The notes under the pieces: generated by a model
Seen by the model: the letters and a program-made list of their open reading frames with translations, nothing else
What the model was told of the DNA's origin: nothing
Database searches by the model: none
Assembly: GCA_007280905.1 (NCBI GenBank)
Contig: QYQM01000034.1
Location: 1 to 62,821 of the forward strand
Length of the DNA stretch: 62,821 bases
Reading direction: 5' to 3'
Source of the DNA: Porphyromonadaceae bacterium
GTDB taxonomy: Bacteria > Bacteroidota > Bacteroidia > Bacteroidales > UBA12481
Shown: positions 35,366 to 43,606 of the stretch, one piece after another
Position numbering within the stretch: the stretch's first letter is position 1
Layout of the letters: each line of letters opens with the position of its first letter
Translations under genes and position numbers: made by a program

Positions 35366-35755
35366 TTATTTTTTATAATGTACTTCACGTTCAACATCTT
35401 CATTATCTATTGGTTGGCCTTGTTCAATTTTGCGCCAGTCGATGGTGCGATTATATTTTTTCATCGCTTTTTCTGCATCAAATATCCGTGAATCATGCAA
35501 TTCCATGGTATATGAAGTATAATCGGGCAGAGGAGTGAAGAAATCCTGTAACAACGAAGCTGTAACATCAAACTGGTTTACATAAGGTACATTTAGAATG
35601 TTGTATATTGTTTTCAGGATAGATCCGAAATTCGCATGGGTATGAGATACATATCCTTTTTTTACATAAGGACCGGCCATCATTAATACAGAGCGGTGTG
35701 CGTCGATATGATCCACTCCTCCCTGGGGATCATCTTCTGTTATGATGACCAGCAT
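35366..35755 (-). CDS. Phosphoesterase, 3' part after frameshift
   Basis: 129 residues that continue the phosphoesterase domain of the upstream frame: MLVIITEDDPQGGVDHIDAH, the DD metal-ligand region of AcpA/phospholipase C-type (PF04185) enzymes, then YVKKGYVSHTHANFGS. Restoring one T in the TTTT run complementary to 35783-35786 joins GFYIF to LSRTKYWKNMLVIITED in one frame. Alone this piece lacks the N-terminal ENR ligands and cannot be active unless a frameshift is programmed or the indel is a sequencing error. Confidence 0.7.
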   Translation of the reverse strand: MLVIITEDDPQGGVDHIDAHRSVLMMAGPYVKKGYVSHTHANFGSILKTIYNILNVPYVNQFDVTASLLQDFFTPLPDYTSYTMELHDSRIFDAEKAMKKYNRTIDWRKIEQGQPIDNEDVEREVHYKK

Positions 35756-37875
35756 ATTTTTCCAATATTTTGTTCGTGACAGAAAATGTAAAATCCGGCA
35801 TAATTATGACTGGTTCTGCCGAACAATGCTTTTTGCATGGGAACCATTACTCCGTGGGCCGCACCGGTATTCGTATCGAACCATTCTTCGCGGACATGCG
35901 CTGTTTCATTTGCTTCTCCAAAGTTGTAAAAGGATACTTTCTGCCTGTCGAGGGCCTCCCAAAGACCGCCAATTTCCGCGTAATCTTCAGGGTCAATACT
36001 TCCGGTTGTACCCGGGAAGCGCCGTCCGGGAGCCTTTGAAAAAAGACTGGCAGTTTTTGTGACGCTGGAGTTTGTTTCTACCCATTCGTTTGGTATCACA
36101 CCCATCATCCAATGATGGCCATGGATTGATGCATCACTATCGCAGTAATAATTATCTGAAAATGAGAACTGTTTGGCTACTTTATGATGATTGGGACTAA
36201 TTCTTAGGTTTGGGAATTTCTTTTTTAGTGAATCAGGCAAGGTGTATTCGTTATTTACACCAAAACGGGCAAGGGTGCTGTCTCCTGCGGCATTTTTGAA
36301 CTGACCAAAAATCTCATCATAGGTTCGGTTCTCTTTGGTGATATATACAATATATTTTATGGGAGAGTTCCGCAAGCCAGGCAATGCAGGTAAAGGATTT
36401 TTTCCATCATCTGTCACGCTTAAACTTTTAAAAGTATTGTTAATTGATTGTTTCGTATAAGTTGCCAATTGATCTGCATCAGGCATGATTACTTTTTGGA
36501 AACTACCCAATTGTATATCACCAACATAATATCCTTGAATAGGGGAAACAAAACCATTACCGCCATTAGGGCCTGCACCAAGCCCCCTGCAGGAAATAAT
36601 ATACATTTCCCTTTCATCTTTGGACAATTTAACCCGTGTAGGCCCCCAGCCAGTTGGAATTAATCCGATAGTTTTTCCGGACTGAACATCAATTACTGCA
36701 ACAGCATTAAATCCTAATAATGCAGCATAAAGCGTTTTTTCATCTTTGCTTAGTGTTAAGCCAAAAGGAAGCAATCCGCGATATTTGTCAATTCGCTTAT
36801 CAACCAAAATCGGAATATGACCGATGATCTTATGATTTTTGTAGTCGATGATTGAAATATTGTCATTCGTCGCATTCGACACATAAGCAAATTGTTCTCC
36901 AACTGCTATCGAATTAGGGCTGGCGCCCCCCACCACTTCTGCATCTTCAATCATATGCCCGATTTGATGGCCTGTTTTGAATTTATCCATTACCTCATTA
37001 GTCTGCAAATCGATGGTAAACACGCTCATCGCGTCAGGATGCAGAGGACTGCCAACGCCGGGAATTTTACGTCCTTCAACCACAGTACCATTGATCGACT
37101 CACTGGTATTATCTCCGTAAGGATGGTGAGAAATCAATATGGAATCGTAATTGGAAGGAGTAGCTCCCGTGATTAACGGATATTCATACATGCCTACATT
37201 CGCAACAAATGCTGTTTTTCTGTCCGGGCTAAGGGTTAAACCAAAAGGCAGTCTGCCGACTCTGATCGATGCTGTAATTCTATTTGTGGCTAAGTTGATG
37301 CGTACCATCCTGAAATTGCCTCTGTCTAATACAAGCAACTCATTGTCCGGTTCATTTAGAACCAGGTCTGAAGTAAAACTGTCATTATATTCAGTGCCAT
37401 CAACCGGACCATTTAATGAAATAGAATCGAGACGGGTTAAACTTTCGATGTCGTATTTTATTATCGCACCATTATCTCCACCACTTAAGTAAACTGTTTT
37501 TGAATCTTTTGAAAGGGCAACCCCAAGATAAGATCCCTTGGATAAAGGAGACTTAATCTTATTATCGTAGCTGGGGACCCTGATTGAACCTAATGACTGG
37601 ATATCAATAATGGTAAAGACCCCATCATGGAGGGTCACTGCTTTTTTGCCATCGGGTGAAATTGCCAATCCGAACGGGTCATCCGTTATTCGAATCAAAT
37701 TACCAGCCGGTGTTGCAAATCGTCCGCTGGGCAAAATTGCAGTACCTGTACTATTTATTTCCGTAAATTTATTTTCTGCAGGAACAGTCAAGATTTCAAC
37801 TTTATTTTGGGAAAATCCAAATTTACAAATAGTTGCAAAAATGAAAATGAGTGTAAAGCGCGAAAATCGAATCAT
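35740..37875 (-). CDS. YncE-type beta-propeller fused to AcpA-like phosphoesterase, 5' part (frameshifted)
   Basis: 711 residues. A signal peptide ends near FGFSQ. Residues of about 50-450 form a seven-bladed YncE/40-residue-type propeller (PFGLAISPDGKKAV, LPFGLTLSPDRKTAFVANV, LPFGLTLSKDEKTLYAALL). Residues of about 505-690 start the PF04185 phosphoesterase domain: YIVYITKENRTYDEIFGQ, FSDNYYCDSDASIHGHHWMMG. The frame then runs into FCHEQNIGKICWSS-stop, while the true continuation is in the next frame (35366-35755). PF04185 enzymes include acid phosphatases and phospholipase C. The full gene would span 35366-37875, about 830 residues. Confidence 0.8.
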   Translation of the reverse strand: MIRFSRFTLIFIFATICKFGFSQNKVEILTVPAENKFTEINSTGTAILPSGRFATPAGNLIRITDDPFGLAISPDGKKAVTLHDGVFTIIDIQSLGSIRVPSYDNKIKSPLSKGSYLGVALSKDSKTVYLSGGDNGAIIKYDIESLTRLDSISLNGPVDGTEYNDSFTSDLVLNEPDNELLVLDRGNFRMVRINLATNRITASIRVGRLPFGLTLSPDRKTAFVANVGMYEYPLITGATPSNYDSILISHHPYGDNTSESINGTVVEGRKIPGVGSPLHPDAMSVFTIDLQTNEVMDKFKTGHQIGHMIEDAEVVGGASPNSIAVGEQFAYVSNATNDNISIIDYKNHKIIGHIPILVDKRIDKYRGLLPFGLTLSKDEKTLYAALLGFNAVAVIDVQSGKTIGLIPTGWGPTRVKLSKDEREMYIISCRGLGAGPNGGNGFVSPIQGYYVGDIQLGSFQKVIMPDADQLATYTKQSINNTFKSLSVTDDGKNPLPALPGLRNSPIKYIVYITKENRTYDEIFGQFKNAAGDSTLARFGVNNEYTLPDSLKKKFPNLRISPNHHKVAKQFSFSDNYYCDSDASIHGHHWMMGVIPNEWVETNSSVTKTASLFSKAPGRRFPGTTGSIDPEDYAEIGGLWEALDRQKVSFYNFGEANETAHVREEWFDTNTGAAHGVMVPMQKALFGRTSHNYAGFYIFCHEQNIGKICWSS

Positions 37876-37878
37876 AGC

Positions 37879-39264
37879 TTATTCATTTGAAAACAAATTA
37901 ATAACAAATATCTGTTTCTTTTGATCATTTTTTCCTTCAACCGGAACTAAACGATTGAAAGCAATTGTTGTTCCATCATTTGACCAAACAAGGTTTGATG
38001 GAACTTCGTCTGTTCTTTCTGTTAGTCTTTTATATCTTTTCGCAAAAGGGCGATCAGATATTTCACAAATTACAATACTGTTATCCCAAATGTAGGCAAT
38101 AGATTTATTTTCATTGCTCCATCTGGCAGCGGATTGAACATCAGAATTATGCACCGTAATCTGGATCGGATCTCCACCTAGCGGGGAAATCAAAAAGATT
38201 TGCCGGATGCCATTCTTATCTTTAGATAGATAGGCTATTCGACTACCGTCCGGAGAGGAGCGAACGACTCCGCCGCATCCGGGATATTTGGTGTTTGCCG
38301 TAAAGGTCAATCTTCTTTGCACGGTTCCTTTGGGTGGCATCGGAAAAGAACTCTGAGTTCCTTCGAGCGGGCTAAATTCTCCGGGAATATTGATCGAATC
38401 GGGAATGTCGACAACAAAAAGTTCGTCAACCGGCTGGCCATCCTTATCGCGTACCTTACCAAGGAAAGCTCTGGCAACCTGCATGGTACCATCAGTTTTA
38501 TTATAGCCGCCTGTTCCAATCCAACTGTCGGAAGCAGCATTGCTGATTTCATCACTTCCGGGTTCAGGATCGGGAACCACCCTGACAACCACCGCACTAT
38601 ACCAGGTCCCGTCGACATTCTCACCAGCCTCATCTTTGTCGGTCGCGACCGGATGTTGCTGATTTGATACAGCAATTGTCCTCAGGTTCCATTTGATGCC
38701 GGTTGAGTCTTCCAATTTCTTCATGATGGCATCATTGTAAGTATATCCAATCCATTTGCCATCGCGGCTCCATTCGTGCCGGTGGGTTCCCCCCCTCAAT
38801 GCGCCGGGTGTATATGGGAATGTCACATCCCTTGAATCCATATTTATAGGAACATTTGGTTGGTTGTCTCTAACAATCACGCCTGTACGACGCCATTGCT
38901 GGTAAGGATTCTTTTCGGTACAAACCGGTAATCCATGAATAAAAATCACCTTGTTTTCTATCGGATGATAACTGGCAGCCCCTGCTCCGGGTCCATAATC
39001 ATGGTTATCCTGAATTTCAAAAAGAACTTCGGTTTCCCCGGTTTTGATGTTTACCCTTTCTATGGAAGGACTCGCTCCAATTCCGCCGGTACTGGTTCGT
39101 GTATCATAAACCAACCATTTTCCGTCAGGAGAAAAATTGTCGTTATTGTCGAGATCATGGTGCTTCGAAGTATCATGCGTCACCTGAATTTCTTTGAGAA
39201 AAGATTCAGGGGTGAAACACGATCCTAAAATTAGTATTCCTGCTATAATCAATTTGTGCTTCAT
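37879..39264 (-). CDS. YidR-like (DUF3748) beta-propeller lipoprotein
   Basis: Start chosen at the ATG complementary to 39262-39264, giving MKHKLIIAGILILGSC, a short lipoprotein signal. The sequence resembles E. coli YidR/DUF3748: FSPDGKWLVYDTR, IERVNIKTGETEVL, GVIVRDNQPNVPINMDSRDV, FTPGALRGG-type FPYTPGALRGGTHRHEW, PGSDEI and GTVQRRLTF. These are TolB-like propellers of unknown function. It lies 3 bp upstream of the propeller/phosphoesterase gene, so they are likely cotranscribed. Recognised from memory of YidR, not by alignment. Confidence 0.8.
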   Translation of the reverse strand: MKHKLIIAGILILGSCFTPESFLKEIQVTHDTSKHHDLDNNDNFSPDGKWLVYDTRTSTGGIGASPSIERVNIKTGETEVLFEIQDNHDYGPGAGAASYHPIENKVIFIHGLPVCTEKNPYQQWRRTGVIVRDNQPNVPINMDSRDVTFPYTPGALRGGTHRHEWSRDGKWIGYTYNDAIMKKLEDSTGIKWNLRTIAVSNQQHPVATDKDEAGENVDGTWYSAVVVRVVPDPEPGSDEISNAASDSWIGTGGYNKTDGTMQVARAFLGKVRDKDGQPVDELFVVDIPDSINIPGEFSPLEGTQSSFPMPPKGTVQRRLTFTANTKYPGCGGVVRSSPDGSRIAYLSKDKNGIRQIFLISPLGGDPIQITVHNSDVQSAARWSNENKSIAYIWDNSIVICEISDRPFAKRYKRLTERTDEVPSNLVWSNDGTTIAFNRLVPVEGKNDQKKQIFVINLFSNE

Positions 39265-39285
39265 GTGTTTATATCGATTTCCCAT

Positions 39286-41139
39286 TTATAAATCTGATTT
39301 TACTTTGAAATCATCCAGATAAAACTCAGCTATTGAAACGGGTTCGTCGGCTCCGGTCAGAGGTGGTGCCGGGTCCTGGTTTGGGGTCAGGCGGTTTGGC
39401 TGATCACGATACGGACCGGTTCTGAAAGAAATTCTTTCAACAGATTGCACTGCCTCAGCGAGCTTGGCATTTTTCAAAAGCTGCGTTCCATTTACTGAGA
39501 GTCTGAAAGAACCAAACGGCTGTGCATCAATGCTTATTTTCAGGTCGTACCAACTACCTGGTTTATATGATTGTATAACTACTTCTTCGCTGCCGTCGAC
39601 TGCCTTGATTTTTCCATCGGCGTCGAACCTGATCCGCACCGGACGATTTCCATAACGATCGGTTACATCGATTTCCAGTAATCCGCTTTCTGCTTGTTTA
39701 GGGAAAACCTTAACCTCAATTACTGCTTTCTTTGATTCTTTAAAAACACGGATAGCCCTGGCATAATCATACGGGTCCTTATCTTGTAAAAGAAGGCTTT
39801 TGTTCTTTGCGGCAGGGAATTCAGCCACTTCAACAGGGCACCACTTCGGACTGTATATATTCCAATCGGTAACGGCTCCTCCTGTTTCCAATTGATCGAA
39901 ATTGTCATCTACATTGCCTTCAACCCTGTAACGAATTGGGAGAGGGACTCTGCTCACCCAAATATCTTCTTTATTCATGCTGTAGGTGAGCCACATATCA
40001 TTTCCCGGCGGGTTCCCGTTTCCTTCAACAATTCCCCGGGTGTAACATGGTCCGAAATCTTTCCAGCGTCCCATAAAACGGCGGGGAGGCACTTCCCCCT
40101 GAAGCAGCAGCATATTGTCATAAATAATGCCATCATCGCTGGATATCACAATCAACGGGTATCGATATTCGTCCAGTTCGATAGGATTGTAACAAATGGC
40201 AAAACGGCCGTCTTCAGTTGCCTGCCCCCACATTTTACCTCCGGCCATAATCAGTGTAGATGATTTTACCGGTATACTAAAATGTACCCCATCACCGGAC
40301 AAAGCGCAAAGTGAACGTTTCCATAAGCCGGTTACTTTACCATCTTTCCTATGGTAATAATTAAATGCGCTCCCTGCTTCGGTAATAGAATAAAATCCGT
40401 CCAAACCATGATCCTCATCCCACCACTGCATTGTTTTTAGCTTATCAGCAAGCAAAGCATTACAAGCATCTACAAATCCTTTGTCATCTGATTTTGTATA
40501 GAACGGATAACTGGTATTGCTTTCATCCCATTTAGTATGGCTACTGTATCGAATAAAATAGGTAGGACCGTAAGTTCCGTTGTTATAAGCTTCGCGCACC
40601 ACACGTCCGATCCCTCCTTCAAGGAAAGGATCTTCAGCATGCCCGTAAAATGCCAGAACCAGCAACCTTCCTTTCGGGGCAATGTAAAAACCCATTCTCT
40701 GGTGCATCATGTATCCGGTGTAACCTTCAGGGATTATAACCCCGGCGGGTGCTTTATACGGAGGAAAAACAACTTCCGGTTTTTTCCAGTTACGTCCGTC
40801 AACAGATGTAGTGACGAGTGTTTGTCCGGGTGCAATATGCTCATCCACCGGATTGCTCAGGTATTGCTGATAAAACTTACCGTTCCAGTAGCATAGGTTC
40901 GATGCATGGTTGTAAGTCCAGCCATAACCATCCGACCACTCGGGATGCGTACGGTTTGTTCTCACAGTCTGACGGCTTTCAGATCCGATGGCATATCGCA
41001 GCCGCCCTTCATGAACGTTAGGATCGATAGTTACTCCACCAATATAACGTATGGGTTCATTCACACTACCTGTTTGGGCAAAACCGGTATAGGCAATGCT
41101 TTGTGATAATAGCAAAAGCGAGATTGCGGTAATTTTCAT
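39286..41139 (-). CDS. Secreted propeller protein with C-terminal concanavalin-like domain
   Basis: The start at the ATG complementary to 41137-41139 gives MKITAISLLLLSQSIAYTGF and a signal peptide. Residues of about 30-420 look like a sialidase-fold or related propeller (LVTTSVDGRNWKKPEVVF, LCALSGDGVHFSIP, LIVISSDDGIIYDNMLL, MWLTYSMNKEDIWVSRVPLP). Residues of about 430-610 resemble a laminin-G/concanavalin-like sandwich (GSFRLSVNGTQLL). Similar folds occur in sialidases, GH145 and some polysaccharide lyases; I could not decide between them. It is the first gene of a minus-strand run. Confidence 0.6.
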   Translation of the reverse strand: MKITAISLLLLSQSIAYTGFAQTGSVNEPIRYIGGVTIDPNVHEGRLRYAIGSESRQTVRTNRTHPEWSDGYGWTYNHASNLCYWNGKFYQQYLSNPVDEHIAPGQTLVTTSVDGRNWKKPEVVFPPYKAPAGVIIPEGYTGYMMHQRMGFYIAPKGRLLVLAFYGHAEDPFLEGGIGRVVREAYNNGTYGPTYFIRYSSHTKWDESNTSYPFYTKSDDKGFVDACNALLADKLKTMQWWDEDHGLDGFYSITEAGSAFNYYHRKDGKVTGLWKRSLCALSGDGVHFSIPVKSSTLIMAGGKMWGQATEDGRFAICYNPIELDEYRYPLIVISSDDGIIYDNMLLLQGEVPPRRFMGRWKDFGPCYTRGIVEGNGNPPGNDMWLTYSMNKEDIWVSRVPLPIRYRVEGNVDDNFDQLETGGAVTDWNIYSPKWCPVEVAEFPAAKNKSLLLQDKDPYDYARAIRVFKESKKAVIEVKVFPKQAESGLLEIDVTDRYGNRPVRIRFDADGKIKAVDGSEEVVIQSYKPGSWYDLKISIDAQPFGSFRLSVNGTQLLKNAKLAEAVQSVERISFRTGPYRDQPNRLTPNQDPAPPLTGADEPVSIAEFYLDDFKVKSDL

Positions 41140-41175
41140 GATTATTTTGTTAATAACCAATTATATTTTCGGGGC

Positions 41176-41183
41176 CAAACATA
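41176..41183 (-). promoter_or_regulatory. Candidate -7 box TATGTTTG upstream of the propeller gene
   Basis: On the minus strand TATGTTTG exactly fits TAnnTTTG, 37 bp before the gene start at 41139. No good -33 TTTG at the right spacing. It lies in the 146-bp divergent region with the PHP-like gene. Confidence 0.35.
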
Positions 41184-41285
41184 TATTTCGAAGATAGAAA
41201 AAAAACTTAACTTTCTTCCCTGGAAATAGGGTATATTATAGACACACCGTTTCAATTCAAATTTAAACTAACATAAGTTATTCTA

Positions 41286-42260
41286 ATGAACACAAGCGCC
41301 TGTCTGATTCTAATGTTAAGTCTGACGATTTCAGCAACATATCCCATTAAAGCACAGGAAAGAACAACGGGAAAATCCTTAAAAGAGGGACTGTTTCAGC
41401 TGAATGAAATTGACTTGCATGTTCATGCAGGAAAAGAACGTCCACTCCCGCTTAATGAATGGATAGATCTTTTCGCCCGTGATGGAAGAAAAGTAATTCT
41501 TTTGTTGGACCACCTGGAACTTTACCGTATGGATGACAAAGAGCACAAAGAGTGGATAAAGGAAAATAATTTCAATGACTGGTATCCTAAAACAACAACT
41601 GGTAAATATGATTTCATAAAAGAAATGTCAACAGTTGAAAGTCGAAATGATGTTCTTACTTTCAGAGGTTGGGAAATATGGGAAGGAGAATTTGAAGAGG
41701 GGCTGGAAAAGCCACCTATGAAAGAGGCTGAAGTTATTGGCTGGCATATGTCTAAAGCAGCCTGGAATGGTAAAGCACCTGTAGGTAAAGAACTTATATT
41801 CAGGGCTAGACAAATTGTTGGTATTCAAAAAGAGTTCCCTGTTCCTATGATAATTTTTCATCCATTTATCGGGCGGATAAAGGCAGTTAGGGAAGCTGCA
41901 GCTAAATCCGGTCGCAACCTTTCTTCTATTAAAAAAGAAGAATACCGCTATTTCACGCCAACCGAACAAAAGGAACTCATTGAAATCTTAAACGGAAGTT
42001 CTATATATATTGAAATTTCGAGAGGTTGGTCCACCCTTTGGAGCGATCCGGTTGTGCGTGAGGCATTTATAGAGGACATTCGCCCGCTTGCAGAAGGTGG
42101 TGTAAAATTCACTGTTTCGACCGATGCTCATGGTACAAGTAGCTTTGATGAATCCTATAATCCGGAACTCTATTGTAAAGATTTGAGAATTACTCCTGAA
42201 GATGTAAATACTATAATCAGAGAATTGCTTGCTATCAGGGCGAAAAGGAATTTAAGGTAA
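41286..42260 (+). CDS. Secreted PHP-like metal-dependent hydrolase
   Basis: 324 residues with a signal peptide ending near YPIKAQ. NEIDLHVHAGKERPLP gives the HxH ligands, VILLLDHLELY the next strand, and KFTVSTDAHGTS the late Asp/His pair of PHP phosphoesterases. It is unlike the other PHP-like protein (29006) outside these motifs. Divergent from the propeller gene and convergent with the fucosidase (9-bp gap). Phosphatase or phosphodiesterase activity is a family expectation only. Confidence 0.68.
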   Translation: MNTSACLILMLSLTISATYPIKAQERTTGKSLKEGLFQLNEIDLHVHAGKERPLPLNEWIDLFARDGRKVILLLDHLELYRMDDKEHKEWIKENNFNDWYPKTTTGKYDFIKEMSTVESRNDVLTFRGWEIWEGEFEEGLEKPPMKEAEVIGWHMSKAAWNGKAPVGKELIFRARQIVGIQKEFPVPMIIFHPFIGRIKAVREAAAKSGRNLSSIKKEEYRYFTPTEQKELIEILNGSSIYIEISRGWSTLWSDPVVREAFIEDIRPLAEGGVKFTVSTDAHGTSSFDESYNPELYCKDLRITPEDVNTIIRELLAIRAKRNLR

Positions 42261-42269
42261 CAAAAAATG

Positions 42270-43553
42270 TTATCGGTAAGCAGGCTCAGATGCTTGGGGT
42301 TCACCATCAAAAGTCAACTCTATGACGTTTAAAAAGGGATCCGGCGGATATTGCGGCAAATCGTGAAGCCAAACACGATCGCCCTTTTGCTCGATTCGGG
42401 CGTATTGACCGGTTGCCAGCAAGCAAGCAGATTTCACCTTACTGCCGCACCATGCAAACGGTACAGAAGAGCCTGGCCATCTTTGTATCAGGAGATAAAT
42501 TTTATCTTTAACCCTGGTTGTCAATCCGAGATTTGCAGCAACCACCGGGGAGGGACCTGCTCCATATATAGCACTGCCATTGACTTGCATCCATTTGCCA
42601 ATATTGTTCAGCATTTCGATTTGTTCAACAGGTATTGTTCCTTCACCATCCGGGCTGACATTCAATAAAAAATTACCACTCTGTGAAGCACAGGAAGCAA
42701 GCAACCGAAGAACTTCATGGACAGGCTTGTAATTACGATCATAGAGCGCATATCCCCACGTACGATTCATGCAAAAGCATGATTCCCAAGGCCTCGGCTG
42801 TGCTGCAACAATATTTTCCGGTGTGGCAAAATCACCAGGCAGACCAGCCCGGTCATTGATGAGGATATTGGGTTGCAGTTTTCGCGCCATATCCAAGAGT
42901 TCCCGTGAACGCCAGCGTTCCGGATCATTTGGAGTCAATCCGTCGAACCACAAAATGTCAACCACACCATAATTGGTGAGCAACTCACGAACCTGGGCAT
43001 GAGCTTGTTCGACAAGTAACTTCATAGTCGACGCCGAAACCGGATTTCCTTGCGGTAAGACACCTGGGAAATGCCAGTCCTGTAAGGAATAGTAAAAACC
43101 CATACGCATTCCGGAAGCATGACAGGCCGATGCAAATTCTGCAATAAGGTCGCGCCTGGCTGCGGTTTTAGGTGCGGTAAAATCCGAAACTTTGCTATCA
43201 AACAGACAAAAGCCATCGTGATGCCTTGTCGTCAGAATAATATATTTCATTCCAGCTTCTTTGGCTTTCGTTACCCATTCTTTCGGGTGATACTCCTGAG
43301 GATTGAATTGATCAGCCAGGGAAGAGTATTCAGAAAATGGGATATGCTCTTGATACATAAGCCATTCACCACGTCCTGGAACGGCATAGACACCCCAATG
43401 GATAAACATTCCGAATTTGGCATCTTTCCACCATTGCAGCTTCGAATTATTTTGTTCTGAAACCGCAACCTTATCAACATTCTGGGGAAACGAATTATTG
43501 ATCAATGCAAAAAAAACAAGTGTCATTATCAACAATCTCAATGTCAGCTTCAT
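42270..43553 (-). CDS. GH29 alpha-L-fucosidase
   Basis: Start at the ATG complementary to 43551-43553 (signal peptide MKLTLRLLIMTLVFFALINN). Family hallmarks: WWKDAKFGMFIHWGVYAVPG, YIILTTRHHDGFCLFDS, MGFYYSLQDWHFP, and the nucleophile Asp in DILWFDGLTP (D204). The HNYx-type linker is replaced by NRTWGYALYDRNYKPVHE, usual for bacterial GH29. GH29 enzymes are retaining alpha-fucosidases releasing terminal fucose. It is the last gene of a minus-strand run beginning at 46174. Confidence 0.93.
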   Translation of the reverse strand: MKLTLRLLIMTLVFFALINNSFPQNVDKVAVSEQNNSKLQWWKDAKFGMFIHWGVYAVPGRGEWLMYQEHIPFSEYSSLADQFNPQEYHPKEWVTKAKEAGMKYIILTTRHHDGFCLFDSKVSDFTAPKTAARRDLIAEFASACHASGMRMGFYYSLQDWHFPGVLPQGNPVSASTMKLLVEQAHAQVRELLTNYGVVDILWFDGLTPNDPERWRSRELLDMARKLQPNILINDRAGLPGDFATPENIVAAQPRPWESCFCMNRTWGYALYDRNYKPVHEVLRLLASCASQSGNFLLNVSPDGEGTIPVEQIEMLNNIGKWMQVNGSAIYGAGPSPVVAANLGLTTRVKDKIYLLIQRWPGSSVPFAWCGSKVKSACLLATGQYARIEQKGDRVWLHDLPQYPPDPFLNVIELTFDGEPQASEPAYR

Positions 43554-43606
43554 ACTGTTATTTTTTTGTTTATTTTTTTTAAAAATCATTTAATCTGCTA
43601 AATTCA

